Shown here: piece by piece, positions 25,303 to 34,933 of the stretch
Layout of the letters: each line of letters begins with the position of its first letter
Position numbering within the stretch: position 1 is the stretch's first letter
Source: JAEUMD01 sp050246945
Lineage (GTDB): Bacteria > Pseudomonadota > Alphaproteobacteria > Rhizobiales > Hyphomicrobiaceae
Assembly (NCBI GenBank): GCA_050246945.1
Contig: JBFWVC010000023.1
Span: 1 to 64,000 of the forward strand
Length of the DNA stretch: 64,000 nucleotides
Direction of reading: 5' to 3'
Notes under the pieces: model-generated
What the model was told of the DNA's origin: nothing
The model's input: the letters and a program-made list of their open reading frames with translations, nothing else
Databases searched by the model: none
Position numbers and translations under genes: made by a program

Positions 25303-25983
25303 AACTCCGAACGCGTCGGTTGCTCGGATCATTTGAGCACATGCACCTGGCAAAGCAAGTGACGTTGAAAAGCAGTCAAAGCGGCCAATACTGACGAAAT
25401 GCCACAACCGCGCCCTCTTTTAGCCGGGGTACCCACACCAGCATCATCTATTCGGAGGTCAAGTCCGATGGGGGGCATGAGTGAGCGAGCGGCACACCGG
25501 ACCATCGCGACTGCTTTGCCACCAGCTGCCGAAGAACCCGTGTGATGTCGTTGACGGCAGCCCAGGGCCGGCTGCGACCGATTTCAGGCACGGACAGTCA
25601 GTTATCGCGTGCTCATGGGTGCGCATCCAAACTATGTGCATTTGTAGAAAAATCGCTGCGATGCATGACGTCTTGAGCAGGATCGCACGGCAGCTTCCGG
25701 ACTTGCCGCCACCGTGCACCTCATTACCCGTGTGCCGATTGCTGCTTGCGAAGGAGCCATCCTCTCGGCGGAGATCGCGACAGCAGGTCCTGATGGGGCA
25801 GGCTTCAAGGTTCAGCGATCGGGGTGGCTTCAGGGTCGAGGATGACGAAACTCCAATGATACGACAGTCCCCGTCTGAGCCAATGGAGTGCCGACTGTTC
25901 GCGCGGGCAGCACCTGCTACCGTTGCACCAGGGCTATGCTATATCTCATGGCGCCATGCGCAGTTTTCGACGTGGGGATCGCA
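25303..25983. other. Gene-poor intergenic region
   Basis: About 680 bp. Both strands have open frames, but none with a recognisable family pattern. The promoter for the ABC-type binding-protein gene at 25984 should lie at the right end. No structured RNA or repeats were noticed. Confidence 0.4.
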
Positions 25984-26955
25984 ATGTGGCGGCGCGAGTT
26001 CATCCTGTGCCTCGCCGGCACTGTAACCGGCCTCTTCGCAACGCGCGCGGTTTCGGGTGAGCGGGTCTTTCGCGTCGGCGTCCTGTTTCCGGCGAGCGAG
26101 GTGCCCGGAGCCCGCGTATTCGCCGAAGCCATGGCGAAGCGTGGCTTCGTCGACGGGCGCAACATCACCTTCGCTTTCCTTTCGGCGAACGGCGAGCCTG
26201 ATCGGCTGCCGCAGCTCGTGCGCGAGATGATCGCATGGCGGCCCGACGTCATCGTCTCTTCGACCGAGCCGGCGATCCGCGCGCTCACAGCCGCGACGCG
26301 CGACATTCCGGTCGTTCTGGCTGGTGTTGCCGGTCCGATCAAGCTCGGTATCACGCAGAGCCTCGCGCGTCCGACCGGCAACATGACCGGGTTCACCGTC
26401 GGCTTCGATACGGTCGCGGCCAAGCGGCTTCAGTTGCTGCTCGAGGTAGCCCCTACCGCTCGCAAGGTGGGAGTGCTGTGGGTCGCGGGAAACGCGCAGA
26501 ACCGGGACTTCGTCGAGCTCGTGGAAAGCGCTGCCGCCGCGCTCAGGATCGAGCTCATATCGCTCCCGGTGGCTGACGAGTCCGGGATCGCCGCTTCCAT
26601 CGCCAAGGCGGAGAGCGAGGGTGCCGAAGCGCTTCTCGTCGCCGGCGAGCCGATGACCGTCAGGAACCGGCGCGCCATCATCGACGAGTGCCTGATGCGC
26701 AATCTGCCGGCCATGCACAACTTCGCTCTGGAGGTGCGGGACGGCGCGCTCATGTCCTATGGAGGCGAGGTCGGCGAGGACTACACGCGCTCGGCAGGCT
26801 ACGTCGAGCGCATTCTCAAGGGCGCCAAAGTGGCAGAGCTTCCGTTCCAGGAGCCGACACGCTTCACGCTCGCCATCAATTTGCGCACCGCTGGCGAGAT
26901 CGGGCTGACCGTCCCGCCATCGCTGCTGCTGCGCGCAGATGAGCTGATCGAGTGA
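25984..26955 (+). CDS. ABC-transporter-type substrate-binding protein (ABC_sub_bind family)
   Basis: 323 residues from MWRREFILCLAGTVTGLF, a signal peptide with a Tat-like arginine pair that ends near TRAVSG. The mature part has the TrpX/ABC_sub_bind fold: RVGVLFPASEVPGARVFAEAMAKRGFVDGRNITF, DVIVSSTEPAIRAL, IPVVLAGVAGPI, GNMTGFTVG and the C-terminal LAINLRTAGEIGLTVPPSLLLRADE. These end motifs are very typical. No permease or ATPase gene is adjacent, so it is an orphan binding protein. It may act as a sensor input to the signalling block downstream, although it is convergent with it. Confidence 0.9.
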   Translation: MWRREFILCLAGTVTGLFATRAVSGERVFRVGVLFPASEVPGARVFAEAMAKRGFVDGRNITFAFLSANGEPDRLPQLVREMIAWRPDVIVSSTEPAIRALTAATRDIPVVLAGVAGPIKLGITQSLARPTGNMTGFTVGFDTVAAKRLQLLLEVAPTARKVGVLWVAGNAQNRDFVELVESAAAALRIELISLPVADESGIAASIAKAESEGAEALLVAGEPMTVRNRRAIIDECLMRNLPAMHNFALEVRDGALMSYGGEVGEDYTRSAGYVERILKGAKVAELPFQEPTRFTLAINLRTAGEIGLTVPPSLLLRADELIE

Positions 26956-26994
26956 CGCAGGCGGCCGCAGGCTATGGCTCCGCAAGCGCGCCCC

Positions 26995-28122
26995 TCATGG
27001 GCCCGGCTTCAATCCCAAGACGCACTGTGCCCTGACCGGGCCGCGCAGTCCCTTCAATGTCAAGGCATCCAAAGGCTCCAGCATCGCTATTGACTGGACT
27101 TCGGTGGCCACGCGCTGACTGACGACGATCTGGCCGTCCTGCGCCTGGGCACAGAGCCTTGCCCCGAGATTGGTCACCGTGCCGATCGCGGCATAGTCGT
27201 AGCGCCCCTCGAAGCCTATACGGCCAAGCGTGGCGTAGCCCTGCGCTATTCCCACCCCGAATCCCAGTTCGTGGCCTAGTCGGCTCCACTTAGCCGTGAG
27301 GCCTGCGACCGCGTCCCGTGCCGCAACCGACATTCGCACGGCCAGCTCGGTCGCGTTTGCGCATGGCACGGGATCGTTGAAAAAGACCATGAGGCCGTCG
27401 CCTGCAAATCTCTCGAGCGTTCCCCCGTGAGCATGGATGATGGCGCCCAGCGCGGCATGGTAGTCGCGCAGCACACTCATGACGTCCTCGGGCTCGGACG
27501 TCTCCGCGAAGGTAGTGAACCCGCGCAGATCGCAGAACACGACGGTCACCTCGCGCCGGTGGGGTGCCAAGATGCTGTCCGAACCGCCGGCAAGTATGAC
27601 ATCAGCCACTTGTGGTGACAGAAACCGGCGTAGCTGCTGCATGCGCTCGATTTCGCGTACCTGGGTCTCGACCTTGGCCGCGAGATCGCGGTTCCACGCG
27701 GCGAGCTCGGCGGCCTGCTCGGTGACCTTTTCATGCAACTGCTTGATCCGCAGCATCGCCCGCACACGCGCGAGGAGTGCGGTCTGATCGACCGGCTTGG
27801 TAAGGTACTCGTCGGCTCCGGCATCGAGACCCACAACGATGTCGCAGGTGTCCGCTTTGGCCGTGACGAGAATGACTGGCGTGAACGGCATGCTGGCGTC
27901 GGACTTCAGCTCTCGGCAGACCGACAAGCCGTCGCGCCTCGGCATCATCACGTCGAGCAGGATCACATGCGGCAGGCATTGGCGCGCGAAGGTCAGGGCC
28001 TCCTCACCATCGCTCGCGGTTGCTGTCCGATAGCCCTCAGCCTCGAGACGGCCGACCAGGATGGCCCGGCTGTCGGCGTTGTCGTCGGCGACGAGAATCA
28101 GCGGCGGCTCGGCCATGCTCAC
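26995..28122 (-). CDS. Response regulator fused to a class III adenylate/guanylate cyclase
   Basis: 375 residues. The N-terminal receiver domain has D-D near residues 11-12 and the phosphoacceptor in LLDVMMPRRDG (about residue 57). A coiled-coil linker follows (about 130-165, KQLHEKVTEQAAELAAWNRDL). The cyclase catalytic domain occupies about 185-370, with the metal-binding FCDLRGFTTFAE, the LERFAGDGLMVFFNDP loop and GIAQGYATLGRIGFEGRYDYAAIG. Phosphorylation would set the rate of cAMP or cGMP synthesis. The nearby Crp-type gene (29648) and the histidine kinase/receiver pair (30600, 32644) make a local cyclic-nucleotide circuit plausible. The cognate kinase is inferred. Confidence 0.92.
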   Translation of the reverse strand: MSMAEPPLILVADDNADSRAILVGRLEAEGYRTATASDGEEALTFARQCLPHVILLDVMMPRRDGLSVCRELKSDASMPFTPVILVTAKADTCDIVVGLDAGADEYLTKPVDQTALLARVRAMLRIKQLHEKVTEQAAELAAWNRDLAAKVETQVREIERMQQLRRFLSPQVADVILAGGSDSILAPHRREVTVVFCDLRGFTTFAETSEPEDVMSVLRDYHAALGAIIHAHGGTLERFAGDGLMVFFNDPVPCANATELAVRMSVAARDAVAGLTAKWSRLGHELGFGVGIAQGYATLGRIGFEGRYDYAAIGTVTNLGARLCAQAQDGQIVVSQRVATEVQSIAMLEPLDALTLKGLRGPVRAQCVLGLKPGP

Positions 28123-28345
28123 GCGCCCCCATTGAGACGCTCCCTGATCACGCCCCTCGGGCGGGCGCGCGGCTGCAGCGCCCGGAGATTTACCTGCCGG
28201 CGGCGATCAAGCGCAAGCGAAGCGAGTGCTGGCATCAGGAAAATCCCTCGTTTTGCCCCATTCGGGACAGCGCAGCCGGAGGCCTTGAGGGAAAGTGCGC
28301 ACGTTCCAGCATCGAGCTGGACGGACTTCGATGGAGGAGACTGCG

Positions 28346-28801
28346 ATGAAACGATTGATCGTATTGCTGACGGCAATTGGACTTGGTGTGGGTGTCGCCA
28401 GCGCACAGGACTCCAAGTTTGGTACGGCCGCCGAGGCAAGGGCCATGCTCGATAAGGCGGTCGCTGCCGTGAAAGCAGACAAGGAGAACGCGCTGAAGCT
28501 CTTCAATAAGGGCGAACCGGGCTTCAAGGACCGCGACCTGCAGCCATTCTGCTTCGACGCAGCCACCGGCACACTCCTGGCCGTCACCCATCCCAAGCTG
28601 CTTGGCGGGGACGTGCGCAACCTCAAAGACACCGCGGGCAAGGAATTCGGCAAGGAGCTGTTTGCTGCGGCAGTCGACGGTCAGGTCAGCGAGGTCGTCT
28701 ACATGTTCGCGCGTCCCGGCAGTGACTTGCCGACCAAGAAGATGAGCTTTGTGACCGGCGTTGAAGGCCTAGGATGCGGAGTGGGATACTTCTTGGACTA
28801 G
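28346..28801 (+). CDS. Secreted single-Cache-domain protein
   Basis: 151 residues with a GGAGGAG ribosome site. The signal peptide MKRLIVLLTAIGLGVGVASA is cleaved before QDS. The mature part has the single-Cache pattern: an amphipathic helix (AEARAMLDKAVAAVKADKE) leading to a PAS-like sheet with DLQPFCFDAATGTLLAVTHPKLLG, the GKEFGKELFAAA helix and VYMFARPGSD. As a free periplasmic Cache protein it could be a small-ligand sensor or a feeder for the nearby Cache-type kinase at 30600. Its partner is unknown. Confidence 0.85.
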   Translation: MKRLIVLLTAIGLGVGVASAQDSKFGTAAEARAMLDKAVAAVKADKENALKLFNKGEPGFKDRDLQPFCFDAATGTLLAVTHPKLLGGDVRNLKDTAGKEFGKELFAAAVDGQVSEVVYMFARPGSDLPTKKMSFVTGVEGLGCGVGYFLD

Positions 28802-28857
28802 AGAAGCACGCGAGGCAGCAATGGCCGGATGACCATGATCGATTAATGGAGCTTAAA

Positions 28858-29586
28858 ATGCTGACAAAGGCTGGCGGAATTCACTCAAGTGTCAGTGCTG
28901 GCGTTGCGCTGTGCTGTTGTCTCGCCTTCGTTGCTGCTCTGCCCGGCGCAGCTCTCTCTGCCGAGGGCGTCGTTCCCATCACGTCCGAGCCCGTTCACAA
29001 GATCCGGTTCGATAATGGCAAGGTGCGCGTTATCGAGGCTGCCATTGCGAAAGGGAAAGCCAGCCTATTCCACACGCACCTCCACGACGCATTCTTCGTG
29101 TTCTTCAATGCTGCCGAGGTGGGCAACCAAATGTTCGGAGAGATGCCTGTGTTCGTGAAGCTGCAGGCAGGGGCGGCACACTTCACGTCGACCGCGAACG
29201 GATCTTATGTGCACAGCGTGATCGCCACCGATGAATCGGCGGTTCACGTCAGCGCCCTGGAGTTGATGCGGCAACCCACGTCAGAGGCTGCGACGGCGCC
29301 CGAGGAGCGCTTCCCTCCGTTTGAGGTCGTGGTCGACAATCCGCGGGGGCGCCTATACCGGTTGAAGCTGAATGCAGGGCAATCTACCGAGGCATTTGCG
29401 CGTTCCGCCGGAACGGCCGTATTTGCCATTTCCTCTGGCCGTATCAGTGAGAAGTCCGAGGGCAAGCCGGACCGGCTCTGGGATTTCGATCCGGGGCACT
29501 TCCGCTGGATCGAGGCGGGCGAGGAACTCATGATCAGGAACGAAGGCACTGCCCCGGTTCATCTGGTCGAGATCGAGGTCTTCTGA
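28858..29586 (+). CDS. Secreted cupin-like protein
   Basis: 242 residues from the ATG at 28858, which has GGAG 7 bases upstream; the in-frame ATG at 28846 contains that ribosome site. Signal peptide about residues 12-42 (ALCCCLAFVAALPGAALSAEG). Two cupin-like halves are seen: the first has a candidate metal motif HTHLHDAFFVFF, the second ends FRWIEAGEELMIRNEGTAPVHLVEIEVF. Such proteins appear as hypothetical periplasmic cupins. It follows the Cache gene with 57 bp between, possibly in one transcript. Confidence 0.75.
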   Translation: MLTKAGGIHSSVSAGVALCCCLAFVAALPGAALSAEGVVPITSEPVHKIRFDNGKVRVIEAAIAKGKASLFHTHLHDAFFVFFNAAEVGNQMFGEMPVFVKLQAGAAHFTSTANGSYVHSVIATDESAVHVSALELMRQPTSEAATAPEERFPPFEVVVDNPRGRLYRLKLNAGQSTEAFARSAGTAVFAISSGRISEKSEGKPDRLWDFDPGHFRWIEAGEELMIRNEGTAPVHLVEIEVF

Positions 29587-29647
29587 ACCGGGACGTGTCG
29601 AGGTCGCGTCCTTTGGCTGCCTTTTTCATCGGCCTCGCTCGCGCCAG

Positions 29648-30355
29648 CTATTCACGCTGTGCAATCTCTGCCAGGAGAGCCGGATTGCAGTGGAGGTCGC
29701 GGCCCTTGCGCTCGATCGCGCCGGCATGCTCCAGCGAGACGAGAGCGGCGCTCACCTTGGAGCGTGCGGCCCCGAGCAGCAGGGCAAGCTCGCTCTGTGA
29801 GATGCCGAGCACCATGCGCCGGGTGCCGGTTTGACCGGCTGGCTCACCATGGGAAAGCTCATCGAGCAGATAGCGTGCGAGCCGGCCCTCGATCGGCAGC
29901 AGCGCGATGTCCTCGAGGTGATCGCTTGCTTTGCGCAGACGTGCACAAAGGAACCGGATGGCGGCGCGGGCAAACGGTGGATTGGTGTCTAGCAAATTTT
30001 GAAGTGACCGACCCGGCAGGAGCATCAATGTCGATTCGGTCAATGCAATTGCTTCGGCGCTGCGACAGAGACCGTCCAGTGCGGCAATCTCGCCGAACAC
30101 CTCTCCGGGTAGGACGTGGGCGAAGGACAACTCTCGCCCGGTGGATTTCATGACCGAGATGCGGACCCTCCCCTGGACCAAAAGGAAGATCTCGCTGCCC
30201 TGGTCGTCACGCGCGAAGATCATTTGCCCCGCCTCGAATTGTACCTCCCGCATGGCGCCTGCGACGGCATGGCGCACCGATGGTTCGAGGGAGCCAAACA
30301 GAGCTGATTCTTCCAGCATTCTCGTGATGTCTCGACGTGCAACCACTGCCGCCAC
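29648..30355 (-). CDS. Crp-family cyclic-nucleotide-binding transcriptional regulator
   Basis: 235 residues from a GTG at 30355; an ATG at 30319 is a second choice. The cNMP-binding roll has QMIFARDDQGSEIFLLVQGRVRI, LPGEVFGEIAALDG and RSAEAIALTESTLMLLP. The GEIAALDG plus R-S-A pocket is the classic cAMP-contact pattern. The C-terminal Crp helix-turn-helix is LGISQSELALLLGAARSKVSAAL. It is a natural effector for the cyclase encoded nearby at 26995. Its target genes are unknown. Confidence 0.9.
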   Translation of the reverse strand: MAAVVARRDITRMLEESALFGSLEPSVRHAVAGAMREVQFEAGQMIFARDDQGSEIFLLVQGRVRISVMKSTGRELSFAHVLPGEVFGEIAALDGLCRSAEAIALTESTLMLLPGRSLQNLLDTNPPFARAAIRFLCARLRKASDHLEDIALLPIEGRLARYLLDELSHGEPAGQTGTRRMVLGISQSELALLLGAARSKVSAALVSLEHAGAIERKGRDLHCNPALLAEIAQRE

Positions 30356-30599
30356 CTCTGCATGCTTCGAACAAGGCTACATCAGTCGCGCGGGACAGTC
30401 AGCGGGACGCGAAAGGCAGGTCGGCGGACGAATTTGTCGCGGGCTCAAATTCCACACCCCCTTCGGCCTACTGCCCGCCAACCGTGCTCAATTTCTTCCC
30501 GCACCGCTGTGGCGCTTGCCAACCGCTTGCGCCAACGTCCAAATTGGAAACCGCGCGCCGCACGGGCGAGGCCAGAGCCGAGAGAGGCAACGGCAGGCG

Positions 30600-32618
30600 A
30601 TGAAACAACTGGCGGCAAACCTGGCGCGGATGTTGAGTGGTAGCCGACGCGCTTTCGCCCAAGACCGGCTCAGCCTCCCTTCGGCTGCCGTCCCCTCATC
30701 CGGGAACGAGGTTCCGTCAGCAGCAGTCCGCAGGCATCTGGCGAGCCCCCTCTTCCGCAAGACAGCGATGCTGCTCGTTGCACTGTTTGCCGGAGTGTTG
30801 ACCGTCAACGCGGCAATCCAGTCCTATTATGCCTTCAGTGAGAGTCGTGCCGCCACCATCGCCCTGCAGCGCGAGACGGTGAGAGGTGCCGCAGCGGCGA
30901 TCGAGCAATTCATCAAGGAGATCGAGAGCCAGCTCGGCTGGACCACGCACGCGGGAGTGGTCTCCGGAGACGGCGGGCTTGAGCAGCACCGCCTCGACTT
31001 CCTGCGCCTGTTGCGCCAGGCCCCCGCCATCACGGACGTCGTCTGGCTCGATACCGAAGGTCGCGAGCGCATCAAAGTCTCGCGCATCGCAATGGACCTG
31101 ACAGGAAGCGGCGCCGACGTATCGGCAGAGGCGAAGTTCACGGAGGCGCGAGCGCATGGCCGTTACGTGAGCCCGGTTTATTTCAGGCAGGAATCCGAGC
31201 CCTATCTGACGCTTGCCATTGCCGGCCGTGGGCGCTTCACGGGCGTCATTGCCGCCGAGGTCAACCTGAAGTTCGTCTGGGATGTGGTTTCCAAAGTCCG
31301 GGTCGGCAAGGGGGGCACGGCCTACGTGGTCGACGCGCAGGGTCTGCTCATCGCCCATCCTGATATGGGACTTGTCCTGAGGAAGAGCGATCTCTCCGAT
31401 CTGGCCCACATCGCCGCTGCCCTCAGCGCGACAGCCGGCTCGACGGGCATCGTGGAGATCCCGGCACTGTCGCGCGATCGGCTTGGCCGCGAGGTGATGG
31501 CGGCCGCAGCCAGCATCGAGGCGCTGCAATGGGTGGTGGTTACGGAGGTGCCGCTCGAGGAGGCCATGGCGCCGGTCTACGATGCTCTGTTGCGCGCTGG
31601 CATGCTTCTCCTCGCGGGCCTTGCCCTGGCGGTGCTTGGTGGCCTCTGGCTGGCGCGACGCATCGTGGTGCCGATCGAGGCGCTTGCTGACGGTGCCGCC
31701 CGCATCGGCGGCGGCGACCTCGATCATCGCATCGACGTCGAGACCGGCGACGAGGTGGAGCAGTTGGCCCGAGGCTTCAACACCATGGCATCGCGGCTGA
31801 AGGACTCTTATGTCGGCCTCGAGCGCAAGGTCGAGAAACGGACGGCCGAATTGCAGACGGCGATGGTGGAGCTCGAGCTGAGGGGCCGGCAGCTCGAGCA
31901 TGCCAGCCGGCACAAGTCGGAGTTTCTCGCCAACATGAGCCATGAGCTGAGAACCCCGTTGAACGCCATACTCGGCTACAGCGAGCTGATCCGGGACGGG
32001 GTTTATGGCGAGCCGTTGCCCAGGATCAAGACGGTGCTCGACCGCGTTGAGACAAACGGCCGGCACCTCCTGGGGCTCATCAACGACGTGCTCGATCTTG
32101 CCAAGATCGAGGCCGGCCAGCTCGTGCTGGAAGTCGGCGACTATTCGCTCGTCAACGTCGTTGAAACCGTAGTCGCTGCGACAGAGCCGCTTGCAGCAGA
32201 AAAGAAGCTTCCGCTCATGATCGAGATGGCGCAGGGTCTGCCGACCGGCCACGGCGACGAGCGGCGCATACACCAAGTACTCCTCAACCTCGTCGGCAAC
32301 GCCATCAAGTTCACTGATAATGGGCAGATCTGGATCGCGGTTACAGCCGAGGGCAGCATCTTCTCGCTGATCGTCGCCGATACGGGACCCGGAATTCCTG
32401 TCGATGAACAGACCCGGATCTTCGAAGAGTTCCATCAAGTGAACAGCTCAAGCAACAAGGCGAAAGGGGGAACGGGCCTCGGCCTCGCCATATCGAAGCG
32501 GATCGTCGAGATGCACGGCGGGCGCATCTGGGTGGATTCGATGCAAGGCCAAGGCTCGTCCTTCCATGTCGAGTTGCCGATCAGGGTGCCCGAGAGCAGC
32601 GGGAGCAGCGCACCATGA
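30600..32618 (+). CDS. Cache-HAMP sensor histidine kinase
   Basis: 672 residues from MKQLAANLARM; the frame is open 153 codons further upstream, but that stretch overlaps the divergent Crp gene and lacks family features. One membrane helix lies at about residues 54-77, an extracytoplasmic dCache domain at about 80-330 (with RVGKGGTAYVVDAQGLLIAHPD), a second helix at about 343-365, then HAMP (RRIVVPIEALADGAARIGGG), a coiled coil, and HisKA with HKSEFLANMSHELRTPLNAI. The HATPase domain has NLVGNAIKFTD, ADTGPGIP and GTGLGLAISKRI. It lies 26 bp from the receiver gene at 32644, which is its obvious partner. Confidence 0.92.
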   Translation: MKQLAANLARMLSGSRRAFAQDRLSLPSAAVPSSGNEVPSAAVRRHLASPLFRKTAMLLVALFAGVLTVNAAIQSYYAFSESRAATIALQRETVRGAAAAIEQFIKEIESQLGWTTHAGVVSGDGGLEQHRLDFLRLLRQAPAITDVVWLDTEGRERIKVSRIAMDLTGSGADVSAEAKFTEARAHGRYVSPVYFRQESEPYLTLAIAGRGRFTGVIAAEVNLKFVWDVVSKVRVGKGGTAYVVDAQGLLIAHPDMGLVLRKSDLSDLAHIAAALSATAGSTGIVEIPALSRDRLGREVMAAAASIEALQWVVVTEVPLEEAMAPVYDALLRAGMLLLAGLALAVLGGLWLARRIVVPIEALADGAARIGGGDLDHRIDVETGDEVEQLARGFNTMASRLKDSYVGLERKVEKRTAELQTAMVELELRGRQLEHASRHKSEFLANMSHELRTPLNAILGYSELIRDGVYGEPLPRIKTVLDRVETNGRHLLGLINDVLDLAKIEAGQLVLEVGDYSLVNVVETVVAATEPLAAEKKLPLMIEMAQGLPTGHGDERRIHQVLLNLVGNAIKFTDNGQIWIAVTAEGSIFSLIVADTGPGIPVDEQTRIFEEFHQVNSSSNKAKGGTGLGLAISKRIVEMHGGRIWVDSMQGQGSSFHVELPIRVPESSGSSAP

Positions 32619-32643
32619 CCGATTGCCCAATCAGGGGGGAGCG

Positions 32644-33012
32644 ATGAACAAGCGCATCCTCGTCGTTGAAGACCATGCCGACAACCGTGCGATCCTGCGC
32701 GACTTGCTGACTGCTTCGGGCTTCGACTACCTCGAGGCCGTGGCAGGGGCAGCAGGCGTCGCGGCAGCCGAGCGCTTGAAACCGGATCTGATCCTGATGG
32801 ATATTCAGCTCCCGGACCTCGACGGCTACGAGGCGACGCGTCGCATCAAGGCGAACCCCGCGCTGAGTACTACCCCGGTCATCGCGGTGACCTCCTATGC
32901 CCTGTCGGGCGACGCTGCCAAGGCGCGCGATGCCGGCTGCGACGCCTACGTAGCCAAGCCATTCAGCCCGCGGCAGCTGTTGGCCAAGATCCGCGAGCTT
33001 CTGGAACGATGA
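32644..33012 (+). CDS. Single-domain response regulator (DivK-like)
   Basis: 122 residues with a GGGGGAGCG ribosome site. A single receiver domain: E10/D11 acidic pair, phosphoacceptor in LILMDIQLPDLDGYEATRRIK, conserved Thr in VIAVTSYAL and Lys in YVAKPFSP. It has no output domain, so it relays to another protein, as DivK or CheY do. It is directly downstream of the Cache-HAMP kinase in one transcript. The REC-cyclase at 26995 is a possible further partner. Confidence 0.92.
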   Translation: MNKRILVVEDHADNRAILRDLLTASGFDYLEAVAGAAGVAAAERLKPDLILMDIQLPDLDGYEATRRIKANPALSTTPVIAVTSYALSGDAAKARDAGCDAYVAKPFSPRQLLAKIRELLER

Positions 33013-33066
33013 TGCCGGCTACGTCGATCGAGCCGTGCACGCGCAAACCCGCGATGTGAAGGAACC

Positions 33067-34164
33067 ATGCCGATGCCCCAGCTTACCCTCAGAGGCATCA
33101 CCGTTCGGCCGGTCGTTCTCAAGCTGAAACGGCCTATCGTCGCTCGCCTCGCAACCATCACCGACTGGCCGCTCGCCCTGATCGATCTAACAACTGAGGA
33201 AGGCATCGTCGGTCGCAGCTATCTCGAGCCATACGTCGTCAAGTCGCTGCGCTATCTGGTGCCTGCCCTGCAGGATTTCGGCACGATGCTGAAGGGGCGA
33301 CGCCTTGCCCCAATCGAGCTGTTCGACGCCGCACGGAAATCTCTCCATTTCGTCGGGTATGAAGGGCTCTCGATGATTGCTGCGGCAGGGCTCGACATGG
33401 CGGCCTGGGATGCGCTTGCCAAGGCTGCGGGGCTACCCTTGTGCGTCTTGCTCGGGGGATCGGTTGGGTCGGTGCGGTCCTACAACAGTAACGGGCTGTG
33501 GTTGCGGGAGCCGGAGGCCGTCGCCGACGAAGCATTGCTGCTACGCGACGAGGGCGGGTTTGGCGGCCTGAAGCTGCGTCTTGGACGCGAAAACCCGAGG
33601 GACGACTTGGCCACCCTTGCGGCCGTAAGAGCAGCAGTCGGAGACGACATCCGTCTGATGGTCGACTTCAATCAGGGACTGAGTTTCGCCGAGGCCCTCC
33701 ATCGATGTCATGCAATTGATGACCATGACCTCGAATGGATCGAGGAGCCGATCGTATATGACAATCTGGACGGCTATTCGCGGCTTGCAGCCGAGCTGAA
33801 GACCCCGCTGCAGATCGGCGAGAATTTCTATGGGCCTCGCGAAATGCACAAGGCGCTGCAGAAAAAGGCCTGTGATCTCGTCATGCCCGATTTCATGCGC
33901 ATCGGTGGCGTGTCGGGCTGGATGCGGGCGGCGGCAATCGCCGGGGCTGAGGGCATCCCGATCTCGACGCACCTCTATCCGGAGGTGGCCGCCCATGTCA
34001 TGCGCGTAACCGAGACGGCGCACTGGCTCGAGTGGCAGAACTGGGTAGACCCGATCCTGCAGCGACCCTACCAGATGAATGACGGGCAACTGATTATTCC
34101 CGACACACCGGGCGTTGGCCTCGATTGGAACGAGGAAGTCGTTGCGGCGAACCTGCTTCACTGA
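33067..34164 (+). CDS. Mandelate racemase/muconate lactonizing enzyme family protein (enolase superfamily)
   Basis: 365 residues. The N-terminal capping domain is complete, and the barrel shows the superfamily residues: LKLRLG (a K-x-R/K base position), metal ligands in LMVDFNQG (Asp), WIEEPIVYDN (Glu) and QIGENFYG (Glu), then DFMRIGGVSG and the His of ISTHLYPEVAAH. The K/H pair suggests a mandelate-racemase-like reaction on a carboxylate (racemisation or dehydration of an acid sugar). The gene stands alone after the signalling block, so the substrate cannot be inferred. Confidence 0.9.
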   Translation: MPMPQLTLRGITVRPVVLKLKRPIVARLATITDWPLALIDLTTEEGIVGRSYLEPYVVKSLRYLVPALQDFGTMLKGRRLAPIELFDAARKSLHFVGYEGLSMIAAAGLDMAAWDALAKAAGLPLCVLLGGSVGSVRSYNSNGLWLREPEAVADEALLLRDEGGFGGLKLRLGRENPRDDLATLAAVRAAVGDDIRLMVDFNQGLSFAEALHRCHAIDDHDLEWIEEPIVYDNLDGYSRLAAELKTPLQIGENFYGPREMHKALQKKACDLVMPDFMRIGGVSGWMRAAAIAGAEGIPISTHLYPEVAAHVMRVTETAHWLEWQNWVDPILQRPYQMNDGQLIIPDTPGVGLDWNEEVVAANLLH

Positions 34165-34933
34165 GCTGACACCCGGCACCGACCAGTACGACCTGCCTGC
34201 ACCAGAACAGGAAGCTGGCGCAGCTTGGAAGTCTGGCGGTAGGCAGTGATGCCCCTCTCGCAAGCAATATTGGAACGGGTCTGGGGCCAGAGGCTGTGGT
34301 GACGTCCGCGGACAGATTTGGCACCGAACCTTTTGCGACTCAGCAAGCGCATCGGATCCTGCTGGGCTGTAATGCATCCTTGCTGATGCGCACGCGCACA
34401 AAGTCTCTCGTGGGTCAGAATCGACGTTCCCGGTCGGCGCGCGTTACGTCGGCTTGCCCTTGGCTAGCAGCCATCGAACCGCCGAGCTTTTGCTTCGCCA
34501 CTGATTGCCGCCCCCCATGCGAACCCGACTAAGGTCAGACCAGTGCCAACAGCGTCGCAAGTCGAGCAAGGACGATTGGCCATGGTGGGCTGTCCAAGTC
34601 ACACGGACGTCCCGATGGGCGCCCAACTATCGCTGCGGCGCAACTTGTTCGGTGGTAATTTCTGGTGTTGACGGCAGCTTCCGGATTCGCATCGGCGGTC
34701 CGGAGGGGCATTGCTCATGTGCGCCCTTGACCCTTATGTCTGGGCCGGTTGTGGGACTCGTGCCAGGAACGTGCGTGGAGATCAGAAGTCGCTGATATTC
34801 TTGAGGTGGGTCGTAACGGCACTGCTTGCAACAGGGATGCTCAGAAGTTGATCCCGGAACATGGATCAGCCGATACTGCCAAACAGGCTAGACGCTGTAC
34901 TTATTTCTTGGCGACGCGAGCCTGCAGTTTCCA
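34165..34933. other. Gene-poor intergenic region between convergent genes
   Basis: About 770 bp between the enolase-family gene and the converging alanine dehydrogenase gene. Open frames exist on both strands but none carries a family pattern or a good ribosome site. No hairpin-plus-U terminator or RNA gene was noticed. It may be eroded coding DNA. Confidence 0.4.

Noticed and set aside
25939..26985. 348-codon minus-strand frame opposite the ABC-type binding protein
   Set aside because: Shadow of a clear binding-protein gene with a signal peptide and conserved end motifs.
30141..30599. Longer N-terminus for the Cache-HAMP kinase
   Set aside because: The upstream in-frame part overlaps the divergent Crp gene, lacks family similarity and is not needed for the membrane helix.
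30717..32438. 573-codon minus-strand open frame opposite the Cache-HAMP kinase
   Set aside because: High GC keeps the antisense frame open. The kinase on the plus strand has full domain structure; the antisense text has no family motif.
34165..34933. Possible small genes between the enolase-family gene and ald
   Set aside because: Frames are short, have no ribosome site or recognisable motif, and overlap on both strands.
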